DNA of 64,000 nt from Buddleja alternifolia (taxonomy: Eukaryota > Streptophyta > Magnoliopsida > Lamiales > Scrophulariaceae), in assembly GCA_019426215.1 (NCBI GenBank), contig CM033391.1, positions 13,628,708 to 13,692,707 on the forward strand. The letters run 5' to 3'. A program made the translations under genes and the position numbers. Below, piece after piece: positions 34,081 to 44,279 of this stretch. The notes under the pieces were generated by a model. It made no database searches. It was given only the letters and a program-made list of their open reading frames with translations, and was not told the DNA's origin. Every line of letters begins with the position of its first letter. Position 1 is the stretch's first letter.

Positions 34081-36317
34081 GTACCTGCATTCAAAGGGCA
34101 ATTCTAATTCTTTTTAGGTACCCACTTTGTCTTGGGTTCTTCAATGTTAGTAACTTTAGTTTGAATTAAAACTTTCGGAACCCATATTTGCCTTGTCTTC
34201 ATTACGAGAAGATTGGTATTCTTGGGTTTCGGTTTGTGTTATGTGTGCTTTTTAGGTGTATAGTAATACCCTCGATTATAATAGTAATCATAGTCATAAT
34301 CATCATAATATCGATAATATGATCTAGATCTTTGAGGATATTGACGCTGACATTTCCTCGGCACTAGCTTAGGAGTCGCTTTTGGCGATTGACACTTAGC
34401 GTTTGATTCACTTGTACATGATTTATCCTTAGCATTTTGAGCGTTTGGATGAACCTTCTTCTGTGAATCATTTACTTTCGTCTTCTCCTTATTGCCTAAG
34501 TTGGCATTGACCTTCTCATTAGGCCTCTTACCATTGTCCTTGGGTTCATTCAATGCTTGACTGTTTGACCTCTTTTCAACAAAGAATACACATTTTCCTT
34601 TGTTGGTTGCCGTAACTTTAGACACTTTTGATTGTTGACCAAATTTATCACAACCTAAACCGGTCTTTTCACCAAAAAGTCTGGTTACCTCAATCACATT
34701 ATCTAGCTTTCTTGATGCTTTCGATAATGATAAGACAAGTTGTTCTGATTTGGCAAGTCTAGTGATCGGCTCAGCTTCTCTCTTGACTATTATATCAATA
34801 TCACTTTTTAATTGAGTAATTTCACTCTCAAGTGATTGATTCTTCTCAATGCATTGTTACTGAACTTGCAACTCTGCCTAGAGTGTCATTCTATCACTTG
34901 TGAGCGATGAAATGATATCGAAGTGATTTTGATATATCTTAGCGGCATCTTGACAATCTTTATAATATTCATTAACTTTGTCAAGTAATTCATCATAAGA
35001 AAGAGGATGAGAAATTTCATTGTTTACCTTAGATAGTGAGTCATCAGATGCTTCTTCATCTCTTGCCATAAGATAAATTAACGCTGAGTTGCTTGTTGGC
35101 TCATCATCACTGCTTTCATCTGATGATTCCAAGTCCTCTTCAAGTGCAGAGAATGGTTCAAATTTCGCTAGCAAACCTTGTTGGCGAAGGTTGCTCCTGA
35201 ATTGGTTTATATCCGCATAATCTTGCCTTGTAGGCTTAGACATATTTGGATAAGGGCAATTTATCTGGTAGTGCCCTGGTTTCCAGCAGTTATAACAAAG
35301 GTTAGTTTTCATTTTCTGTTCAGTTGATAACCTTTTGGAAACTACTGGCACTAAGAGATTCTGAGTAGGGGACGGAGGCGCTTGGTATGGAACTGGCGCT
35401 GGAGGCTGAGGAGCAGAATACACTGGCGCTTGATATTGCGGCGCTGGTGCAGGAGGAGGGGTTTGAAATGATGTCTGTCCACAAGGGTTTCTCTTTTCGT
35501 ATCTTAGAAATTTCTTAAATTTATTAACCAACAAAGCCATTTTCTTTTCCTCATTTGATTCTGTCGCTTTCACCTCACTGACTGACTTTCCCTTGCTCTT
35601 AGTGGTAGCTATTTGGGCTCCTGATTCAGTCGCTGACGTAGAAGTCATTGTGTCGCTGACTTCTCCTAGTTCAAACTCAAATGCCTTCAACTCTAAAACT
35701 ACATGTTCTGGAGTTAGAGTCTCCAATGTCTGTGATTCTCTCATGACAACAGTCTTAATCAAATACTTACTTGGAAGACTTCTGAATATCTTGTTGACCA
35801 TTTCCTTGTTAGTCAACTCCTTGTCCAGTGACGCTAACTCTGTAATGAGCATAGTGAATCTTGCATCCAATTGTTCTAGCGTCTCATTGTTCTGCATCTT
35901 AAAATGCTCAACTCTTTGCATGGCTATGGAGAGCTTGTTCTCCTTCATCTGTGTTGAACCTTCACACACGATAGCCAACTTATCCCATATTTCTTTTGAT
36001 GTCTTACATTGCTTGATCTTGTTGAATAATGCATCATTGTCTCCTAACGCTGAGTATAGTGCACTTTGTCCAACATTATCTAGATTTACTCTTTTTCGAT
36101 CGTCTAGCGTCCATTCTAACTTGGGCTTATCCACATAACCATCTGGAGTAGCCTCAGTTGCTCCAGGTGCTCGAGTTACAACTTTTGTGATCTGAATGGG
36201 GCCATCTGTAACTACATCACACATCTCATTATCACATGAACATAGATATGCAAATGCTCTAAGTTTCCAAGAATCATAGTTTGATTCAACCAACTTAGGC
36301 ATTTTGTTAAAAGCCAT
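34081..36317 (-). pseudogene. gag of SIRE-2, best-kept reading frame of the element
   Basis: The ATG at 36317 starts MAFNKMPKLVESNYDSW, and 479 codons are open to the TAG at 34878. The order is an N-terminal copia-gag region (YLCSCDNEMCDVV), the capsid-like LITELASLDKELTNKE segment, a Pro/Gln/Ala-rich linker and an intact CCHC knuckle (CYNCWKPGHYQINC, about 35292-35251). An acidic Ser-rich tail follows. After the stop the same frame continues with a coiled-coil-like part and a Lys-rich, then Tyr-rich tail (34870-34239), so the native gag region was longer. Gag assembles the particle; the knuckle would bind RNA. Confidence 0.88.
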
Positions 36318-36597
36318 AATATGAGATTTTTAAAGGAGAATTAACGCGACTAAGTTTAGAAAAATGGATATAAACAAGCAGTTACACTAAAAAACGCTTA
36401 GGTTTCTACTTCAATGTGGTCCCAAGTGGCATACGAAAGGGTCTAGAAGGGAGGGTTGAATAGACCTTGAAGTCTTTTTCGACTTCAAAAATTTCGTATC
36501 ACTTTTAAATGTTTGAACTCGTAGAGAGCTGAGCGCTTGGGTCAGGCACTACAGTAAAGATAACTTAGACTTAGTGATTTTAGCATTTTACCATAGT

Positions 36598-37097
36598 AGC
36601 ATCCAAACCTTATTTCGTTCAAACTGATTAAGCTCTTCTTGCATAGCTTCAATCCAGCTTGGGTTGCTTAGCGCTTCATCCACTTTCTTAAATTCCATTT
36701 GAGATAGAAAGCTTGCGAACATAGCCTCATTGAACGTAGCGGCTCTAGTCCTAACAGGCGCTTCAATATCTCCAATAATCTGCTCAGGTGGATGATCACG
36801 CAGCCATAGTCTGTCTAGTTGGAAGGGGTTAGGAGGTTGAACAGACGCTTGAGAATCATACGCTTGACTACCTTCTTGCGTAGGTGCTCCAAGTTCACAA
36901 TTCCTTGTATGCTCTTGATGATCACTCTCTTCATGATCATCAGCATTTCTTACATGATTATCCAGAGTAATCTCACGAGTAATCTTACAAGGTGGCACAG
37001 ATATCTCATCATCGTCGTCAGTATCTTCATCAATAGTAATCTTAGACGCTTGATGACATAGATCTTCAACTCCTACATCATTTATATTAACCTTAGG
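36598..37097 (-). pseudogene. Sirevirus pol fragment (integrase-RT linker) inside the 5' LTR
   Basis: Codes on the minus strand for VNINDVGVEDLCHQASKITI ... [17 protein letters not shown] ... [19 protein letters not shown], aligning with SIRE-1 8240-8740 and SIRE-2 32780-32290. It replaces LTR sequence between GTGATTTTAGC and GCGGAAATGATTTT. Its sequence differs from both resident copies, so it may come from a third copy. The frame is open across the fragment, which suggests a recent source. Confidence 0.85.
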
Positions 37098-37927
37098 GTT
37101 CGTTTTAGGGTTTAGGGTCAAGCGGAAATGATTTTAAAGCTTTAGGGTTCGTTTTGGTCAAATAGTCGCTTAACCATTTTTCTTATCTTTTTCAGGATAA
37201 ATAATAAAATATAAAGTGAGATAATAAAACAGTAAATGATAGTAAATAACACAAGAATTTATAAGGTTCACTGGGTTGTGTAATCCCAGCTACGTCCTTC
37301 TTCTCCTTGAACACTTGGAAGAATTCCACTAAGTTGATAATCAAAGGATCATACAGAGACTTCCACAAAATCGGGGAGGGGATGATGATCTTGGGCTCCT
37401 TGATCACACAGACTTCAACAACAATGAAGATCTTTATCAATAAGCTTATCTCACTCAGAAATACTGCTGGTAGAGTCAACAACTTCTTCACACAAACAAT
37501 AGATGCTGAGGGTTTTGATCACGGGTTTGTTTGATTTTAGAAAGTTCAAACAACTTAGGATATCCCAATAATATAGTATGGTTCTTCTTTAAAGATGTTT
37601 GAGATATCTATGACTGTCTGGAATGTATGTAAAAAGCTTGGAAGAATTTTGGCTATGGAGTTTCTAAGCTTTTTCTAGAGAGAGAATTTTAGCAAAGTTT
37701 TGACTTTCTTGTGTATGTACGTGTATCTCTGTATATTTTAGGGTTTGCTGGAATGAGGTATTTATAGGAAATTTCTTGGGATTTGTCCGTTGAACATATG
37801 TAGGTGTGTGCCTCTCATGCGCGAGTGAGTCATACCTTTTCTCTAACATTCCTGAAATCTTGTTGCATTGATTTGATGTGGCAGGTTTGAACTCTGAAAT
37901 TCTAATAGTCTTAGACAATAGGTAGCT

Positions 37928-38695
37928 TGCTCCGTATACAATCTGTGCTTATCACATTTAATGCTCTTATCAAGCATTTAATGCATTTAAATTTATTTCC
38001 CATTGGAAATAAATGCCAGTTAAATGATTGCATTTAAGTCCTTAGTGACTTTGGAATTTATTTCAGGTGAATCTGATCTGCTTAATTGCTTGATTACATT
38101 GATCGCTTGATTTATAAACCCTAAAACAATCCATAGCGATTGGTAGTCGCTTAAGACAAAGTCTTCATCTTTACTTGTCTTCAGATGCTGATCTTCAACT
38201 TCGTCTCTAATAGACTCGCCTAAAATTCTACTAGCGACTTAGTATTCAATACTTAGTCTAAAGTCTACAAAGATAAAAATTACAAGCTTGATAAAATTAC
38301 AACCTTTCAAATGCTCCGTATACAATCTGTGCTTATCACATTTAATGCTCTTATCAAGCATTTAATGCATTTAAATTTATTTCCCATTGGAAATAAATGC
38401 CAGTTAAATGATTGCATTTAAGTCCTTAGTGACTTTGGAATTTATTTCAGGTGAATTTGATCTGCTTAATTGCTTGATTACATTGATCGCTTGATTTATA
38501 AACCCTAAAACAATCCATAGCGATTGGCAGTCGCTTAAGACAAAGTCTTCATCTTTACTTGTCTTCAGATGCTGATCTTCAACTTCGTCTCTAATAGACT
38601 CACCTAAAATTCTACTAGCGACTTAGTATTCAATACTTAGTCTAAAGTCTACAAAGATAAAAATTACAAGCTTGATAAAATTACAACCTTTCAAA
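37928..38695. repeat. 384-bp tandem duplication in the SIRE-2 5' LTR
   Basis: Units 37928-38311 and 38312-38695 are nearly identical, both starting TGCTCCGTATACAATCTGTG. The 3' LTR and SIRE-1 have one copy. The junction CTTTCAAATGCTCCG joins the end of one unit to the start of the next. Confidence 0.93.
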
Positions 38696-39528
38696 TGCTT
38701 ATACAAATGTTCTAAGAAAATACAAACTTACATTCTTTTGGGGTCTAACATAAAATCATATCTTGTCATCATCAAAACATCTAACATGAAAGTTCCTAAC
38801 ATTAGTCAAAGAAATGCCTTAGTTGGTCTCCCTTAATTTTAGAGGCGAGCCACCTAGTTTTCAATATTCTCTTCGGAGAAGCGAATGAGTTTACTAGAGT
38901 TGAGTCAGTATGTTTTTATCAATTTTCGAGTGCAAAATTGTTGGTTCAGTGGAACCAGATAGGGATCACAGTGGGTCAGGTTAAATGGGTATCCGCATAA
39001 CTCGTCCCGTTTAGGGTGGATTTAGATTCACTAAATGGGTTACGTATTGGGTTATGAATTGTGAGAATTTTGACGCGTCCGGATTTGGGGTGGGTAGCGG
39101 GTTTAGTACAACCCCGCCTATAAATTGGCCCGCTAATATTATTAATAATTTTTTTATTATATTTTTTCAGGATAACTTAGGCTATGTATGGTTGTGAATT
39201 TTAGAAATATTTTCATTTTTTGGATCACCAAAAAATGGAAATACACAGTCCAAGCCAAATTTAACAGAAAATGGTCAAATTTTAAATACACTACACATTC
39301 CCCTATATAAAAATCAATCATTTCAATTTTTTCACAATATTTTATCATTAATTACACTATCTATCCCACTATCCAACACTTTATCTTTCTTACTTTTTCA
39401 TATTTTATTATTATTATTATTATTATTAAATAATATATAATTTGAAAAGAAAAAAAAATTCCTCCCCTAGACTATTCCTCTCCTGCAACCTTTTCCTTTT
39501 CCTTTTTCTCCCCCGCTTTAAAAATATA

Positions 39529-39663
39529 TATGTGTGTGTGTGTGTCTTTTTATATATATGTGTGTGTGTGTGTGTCTGCGTGTGTGTGTGTTTATATATA
39601 TATATGTCTGTGTGTGTGTGTGTGTGTCTGCGTGTGTGTGTGTGTGTGTGCGTGGGTGTATTC

Positions 39664-39694
<31 letters not shown>

Positions 39695-39835
39695 CGTGTG
39701 CGTGTGTGTGTGTCTGCGTGTGTATATAGATATGTGTGTGTGTGAGTCTGCGTGTGTTTATACATATGTGTGTGTGTGTGTGTGTGTGTGAATCTGCATG
39801 TGTTTATACATATGTGTGTGTGTGTGTGAGTGTGT
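39529..39835. repeat. Interrupted (TG)n/(TA)n microsatellite
   Basis: Long TGTG runs broken by TCTGCG and ATATATAT blocks. All reading frames here (Cys/Val-rich on the plus strand, Thr/His-rich on the minus strand) are by-products of the dinucleotide repeat. Confidence 0.95.
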
Positions 39836-40439
39836 GTTGGTGAAGAAGATGAAGTAAAGAGAGGGAAAATAAAGTGGATGAAAAATTAAAAAAATGGGCA
39901 AAGTGGGCCCAACCATATTAAATAAATAATATGTTTTTATACCTATTTAATGTTTTTATCCCTAATTAATCAGAAAAAGATTTATATTTACATATTTTTA
40001 GTAGGCAAAGTGGCACCAACCATATAGTTGGAGTGGCAAATTGAAATTTGCTATTATTAAAATGCATTAATTTGTTATTTACCATAGTTAGTAAAATACG
40101 GGACGGAAAAAATTCATCATTTAATACGTACGTGTATATTATGAAATTTTATTGAAAATACGGTGTAAAATTCAGCTAAAAAGTACGGGCACGGGAAATA
40201 AATGGATTCGTAGAAGTACAAGTATAATACGGATATAAATTAATTGTTAGTTCTATATAAATTTGTAAGATTTATTGCTTGTACTTGCTTTTAATTTATA
40301 TAAATAATATTTTATATGAGTCATTAATTGACAATAATTAATATTTTGATAATTATTAACGTTCAGAGTTTTTAATTGTAGAATACTCAATTAGTATTTA
40401 TAAACATTAATAATATTCTTAAATTTTAAATTAAAAAAA

Positions 40440-40660
40440 ATATTTTTCGCTCCCCCCCCCCCCCCGCCTCTCTTTTTTTTTTTGTCTTTTCATTTTATTT
40501 GTATAATATATATTATATTATACTGTGTGTGTGTGTGTGTATGTATATATATCCCCCCCCCCCCCCGGCTACCTCACTTTTTTTTTGTCTTTTCATTCTA
40601 TTTGTATAATATATATTATATTATGTGTGTATATGTATATATATATATATAAACACACAT
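40440..40660. repeat. C-run plus TA/TG tandem duplication, ~100 bp period
   Basis: Two copies of a unit made of a C run, a T run, TTGTCTTTTCATT and TATAATATATATTATATTAT. The first begins near 40453 and the second near 40553. Confidence 0.8.
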
Positions 40661-41455
40661 ATACATATTACTTTATTACCAACTCATAACATTATTAAAA
40701 AAAATATTATTCTAATATCTTTTCCTCCATCATCATCACATTCATAACCAACTCAATTATTTCATATATCAAATCCTAATAAAAATCAACTTTATATCAC
40801 ATCTACATTATCTTCAATCAAATTCTAAAAATACATCCAAACAAACAAATAAAGTCAACATTTTCACACGAATTTTTGTAATACACATTCTCCAAAAAAA
40901 ACTCAGAATTCATTTTCGAAAACACAACCATACGGAGCCTTAGTATTTTAATTTTGAAATTGGGAACTAAATTCCAAATCATTCAGCATAAACTCTTTTC
41001 ATTTTCTTCCAAATCACATATTGATATAGATGTTAAATTTAGACTTATGGATGTGATTTGGTTATGGTTTTGTGTGAAATTTTATGATGTTTGTCAATGT
41101 TGTTGGTTTATTAGTTCTTAGACTATATGGATCTTAATCTAGTTATTACTTATGTGAAATTTTGGTCTGTTGTTTGAGTAGATTCTACTAGGTAATTGTG
41201 TTGATCAGGTTCAGCTAGGCTTAACTAAATACAGATTCGACTCAGGTCACTGTGGATTGAGGGGGGGAGGGGGGAGGATCATCTAGTGAATTACTGAATT
41301 TTCATGATTCAGACGGTTTAACCCGACCCCGCTAGGTTTTCGATAAGGCAGGTTGATATGCGGGGCAAGATGGGTTTCAAGTTTTAATAAAGGTAAAGGG
41401 GGTGGGTTGCGAGTTTTGCCAAACCCACTTCAAACCCGCTCCATTGTCATCCCTA

Positions 41456-41919
41456 TATCCAAACCAAAAAAAGGTTGAGAGTTGAGAAGAATCAGCATAG
41501 AAGGATTGAGAGTTTGCAACAACAAAAAAAAAAAGTAGCAATGTTGCACTTGGTTGCTGGTATGGTGGCGTGAAATCACCAGAAAACCGTGGAGTGGGTT
41601 TGATTTGAATACCTGCGGCATTCCGAACGCGTGAACACTATCCAGGGTAATTTAAAATGTTGACTAGTTTCCTATACTAATAGGAAATTTTCTATTTTGA
41701 CAAGGACTAAATTTTTTAATTTGATAGAGTTTTAACTTACTTTTCGAGTTCACTATTATAAATAGAACTTAACTGGTAATTGATTACTCAAGAAAAGTAA
41801 TAGACAATCTAGTTTAGCAGCGATCTTTCCTTTATTTTAGGGTTTCCACTACTTATGCTCTTGTTTATCTCATTCTTGATTTTCTTACGTTTCTCATCTA
41901 AAGCCGTTGTATCCCTAAT
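41456..41919 (+). repeat. LTR-like remnant, no gene
   Basis: The right part (41800-41919) resembles the LTR end at 22140-22243: TTTTAGGGT, then CTCATTCTTGATTTTCTTAC and a CCGTTGTATCCCT ending. The left part is unassigned, and no complete LTR start could be placed. Confidence 0.4.
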
Positions 41920-42590
41920 TAGGGGTGTAACTTGAACCGAAATAGCTCGGGAGCCTAACGAACCAGCTCGAATCAAGCTCGGCTCGAGCTCGAGTTTTTT
42001 GAGCTCGAGCCGAGCTTCACAAGCTTAAGCTTTCCATCGAGCTCGAGCCAAAAATTTATAAACCCTAAAATATAAATCCTCTCTCTCCCCTTTATCTATC
42101 AGTCTCGTATGCCCAAATCAGAGAACAGATCTAAGATTTCAAAATTCTTTGAGCTTGAACCTTAGGCCGCCACACAATCCACTAGTTCAGCCATGTCATT
42201 CTTAACCCTAAACCCTTGGACCTATTGTTGCAGCCATGTCATTCTTAACCATGAAAGAATTTATTTAAGCTTATTTTGGATATTTACTATTGTAGTTATA
42301 TGTGTATGCTCAAGTTTCTGTTAGTTTTATGTAATTGGTCTGTAATTCTTATTTTATTTACATAACCTTTTCTATTTATTTCTCATCATTATTATTTCAA
42401 TTTTATGGAGTAAGCTACTCCATCATCCATGAAACTGCAGTAAGGTTGCTGCAATGCTATAGCCAAAATTGAGCCCAGGCTCGCGAGCCTAGGCTAGAGC
42501 TCACGAGCCTGGGCTTGACTAGAGCTCGTGAGCTTGAGTCGAGCTGGGTTTTTAACCAATGAGCTCGAGCTCAGCTCATTTTCACCCCGG
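41920..42590. mobile_element. MITE rich in GAGCTCGAGC, probable hAT type
   Basis: It starts TAGGGGTGTAACTTGAACCG and ends GCTCATTTTCACCCC, giving imperfect inverted ends (TAGGGGTG against GGGGTGAA). The interior has alternating GAGCTCGAGC and GCTCGAGC words near both ends in opposite senses, a design like the TTCGG-rich MITE in SIRE-2. No clean 8-bp duplication was found. It may lie in the primer-site region of the LTR remnant to its left. Confidence 0.6.
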
Positions 42591-42822
42591 CCTGACACGG
42601 TGGTGACAAGAGTTGGGTGGAGCTTTTAAGAGAGCTATACAAATAGAGGGAGAGTGGTGAGGAGAAGGATATTGATTGGGAGTAATTGTTTCCAAACGAC
42701 AAACATTAGTGCCTAATAATAATTCCAGGAACCCAAATTTTATCTAATGTGCATATTACATAGCTGGAGCAACAAACTCATTTGCGTTTAAGTATTTGAA
42801 GCTTCTAGGGCAGATGCAATTT

Positions 42823-43289
42823 TATTGAAGCGCATGGGTCGGGTTGCGACCCACGACCTAGATTGCATCCATATTTGATTAGGACTAAGAGTCCTAATCA
42901 GAATAGAAGTACATCTTATATAACTGATGTATCTTCTGAGATATTAACAATAACAAAGAACATAATATCACGTTCTTTTTTCATCAGATTATTCTCTCCC
43001 GGAACTCACTATCTCTCCTCTTTAAAATGTCTTTTCCTCTCTTCCTCTTGGAGAATCACCAAAGTCTGCTCTAGAGGTTTAAGGGGTGCAATATATTGGA
43101 AGCTCTAGTAGCAACCACCGAACCGGCGAGGAGTACATCATTCAATTGTTGGCTAGTAGATGGGCTCGATTACAAAGGGGATTCAAGCAATTATTCCGCT
43201 GCAAAGTTAAAGGATTAATACCAAATAAGGTATGTTCTCGAATCTCTATACGTGTTAATGTGAAATTACATATGTATTAATTTTCAAGA
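42823..43289 (+). repeat. 5' LTR of Copia-A
   Basis: 467 bases starting TATTGAAG, where TGTTGGAG is expected, and ending TTTTCAAGA. It holds a TATA-like CTTATATAAC (42914-42923) and a perfect 10-bp stem with 3-base loop (42877-42899) not present in the 3' LTR. Confidence 0.82.
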
Positions 43290-43290
43290 G

Positions 43291-43303
43291 TGGTATCAGC
43301 GCC
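43291..43303 (+). other. Primer-binding site of Copia-A
   Basis: TGGTATCAGCGCC, one base after the 5' LTR. It matches the tRNA-Met primer site with AGAGC changed to AGCGC. Confidence 0.85.
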
Positions 43304-43774
43304 AAATGGGCTCGATCTCGCCGCTAATTGAATGTGATTCTTTTTTTCTTGATATATCAAGCATGAGATTAATATTCGTATTAAAAGCCTTGAATTTGAA
43401 GTTTATGTGCTATTTTTATGTGAAACATCATCAAAAATAGTAAAGGGCTGAAAAAACAAAAAACAAGGATTGAACTATGTGTTTTTTTCAAGAAACCAGA
43501 ATTTTGAATTCAAATTTTTGACCCGTTTTTTCTGTTTTTACTCCATAATTTTTATACCATTAGATAGATCTCGAAATGAAGATGAAAATGGTATGAGTTG
43601 CATAAAAAAAAAAGGATAAAAAATGTGCCAAAAAAATACTCCAAAAAAGCAGCGAGGGCACCGGAAACCTGCCTGACAACTCGCTAGTGGAGTTGGGATT
43701 AGGTGCGCCATACTTACGGTGTGGCAGCAAGCTAAACGATGTGTGAAATTGTCATTGACCGAGGTTTTAAAGTA

Positions 43775-43826
<52 letters not shown>

Positions 43827-44279
43827 GCTCAGACGGCTCCATTATTATTAAAAAAAATCAAAAATTCTAGAAAATCTGCATGACTGTTTTTTGTAACAGG
43901 TTGAATTTATTTTGTTTTGTTTAAGCCTAAATAATAATTATTTGCCCATGTTAATACATATATTTATTTGTGTGACTTGATAGAATAATTGTGGTGTTGC
44001 ATATTTGATGCATCTTTATATGAGTTAAGTAATTATGTTATGATGATGATTTGAGCATGAGTTTTGGAGCTTATGGTATGAATTTATTCATGTTGTTTTA
44101 TTTATGTTATTAATGGACAAATCTTTTTCAATCATGATTGGTGAACATTTATTATGACTTTTAATTAGGTGGAAGATGATTAATAGCCTGTTCGCGAAAT
44201 TTTTGATTCCACTAGAATAAAATAAATAATTAAAGTTTACTTGGATCTAGAATAAAATCATTAGACAAGTACCTAACAT
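43304..44279 (+). other. Copia-A untranslated leader
   Basis: No gene. Long AT-rich leader with an (AAT)n microsatellite at 43774-43824, followed by a reversed CCATTATTATTA that could pair with it. Confidence 0.7.

Larger units (their letters stand above)
25394..38801 (-). mobile_element. SIRE-2: second Sirevirus-like copia element, inverted relative to SIRE-1
   Basis: Flanked by a perfect 5-bp duplication TTAGT (25389-25393 and 38802-38806). On the minus strand it runs 5' LTR (38801-36416), gag, pol, env-like remnant, polypurine tract and 3' LTR (26908-25394). The gag and pol text matches SIRE-1 closely and is better preserved. It differs from SIRE-1 by loss of the primer site, a rearranged 5' LTR, deletion of the N-terminal part of the env-like gene, and a hAT MITE insertion. 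Stops in pol show it cannot move by itself. Confidence 0.92.
36416..38801 (-). repeat. 5' LTR of SIRE-2, enlarged by two rearrangements
   Basis: Its ends correspond to those of the 3' LTR, but it is about 2386 bases against 1515. The extra length comes from a pol fragment (36598-37097) and a 384-bp tandem duplication (37928-38695). The minus-strand TATA box is present near 37765. The primer-binding site that should follow it is missing (see findings). Confidence 0.88.
39177..40942. mobile_element. PIF/Harbinger-like non-autonomous element, TSD TTA
   Basis: The element proper is 39180-40939. Left end GGCTATGTATGGTTGTG; right end read in reverse GGCTCCGTATGGTTGTG. Both are flanked by TTA (39177-39179 and 40940-40942), the target duplication of PIF/Harbinger transposons. 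The inverted repeat continues imperfectly with TTTTC words and a shared TTTTTTGG. Its 1760 bases carry no transposase; the interior is swollen by (TG)n and C-rich simple repeats. Confidence 0.75.
38960..41455. mobile_element. Probable hAT-like non-autonomous element, outer
   Basis: The left end TAGGGATCACAGTGGGTCAG and the right end, read in reverse TAGGGATGACAATGGAGCGG, are imperfect inverted repeats. Subterminal text is rich in GGGTT/AACCC, as in many small hAT elements. The presumed 8-bp duplications (38952-38959 and 41456-41463) match at only 5 of 8, so the ends are tentative. No transposase. It hosts the PIF/Harbinger-like element. Confidence 0.55.

Noticed and set aside
35593..36138. 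181-codon plus-strand frame
   Set aside because: Antisense shadow of the well-supported SIRE-2 gag.
37104..37117. Telomere-like TTTAGGG units
   Set aside because: Only two tandem units and no longer array, so not an interstitial telomere; treated as junction filler.
39442..39791. Cys/Val-rich and Tyr/Ile-rich open frames
   Set aside because: They are translations of the (TG)n/(TA)n microsatellite; all frames stay open because the repeat has no stop words.
43774..43824. CRISPR-like regular repeat
   Set aside because: Simple (AAT)n microsatellite with no spacers; no other array-like pattern in the window.
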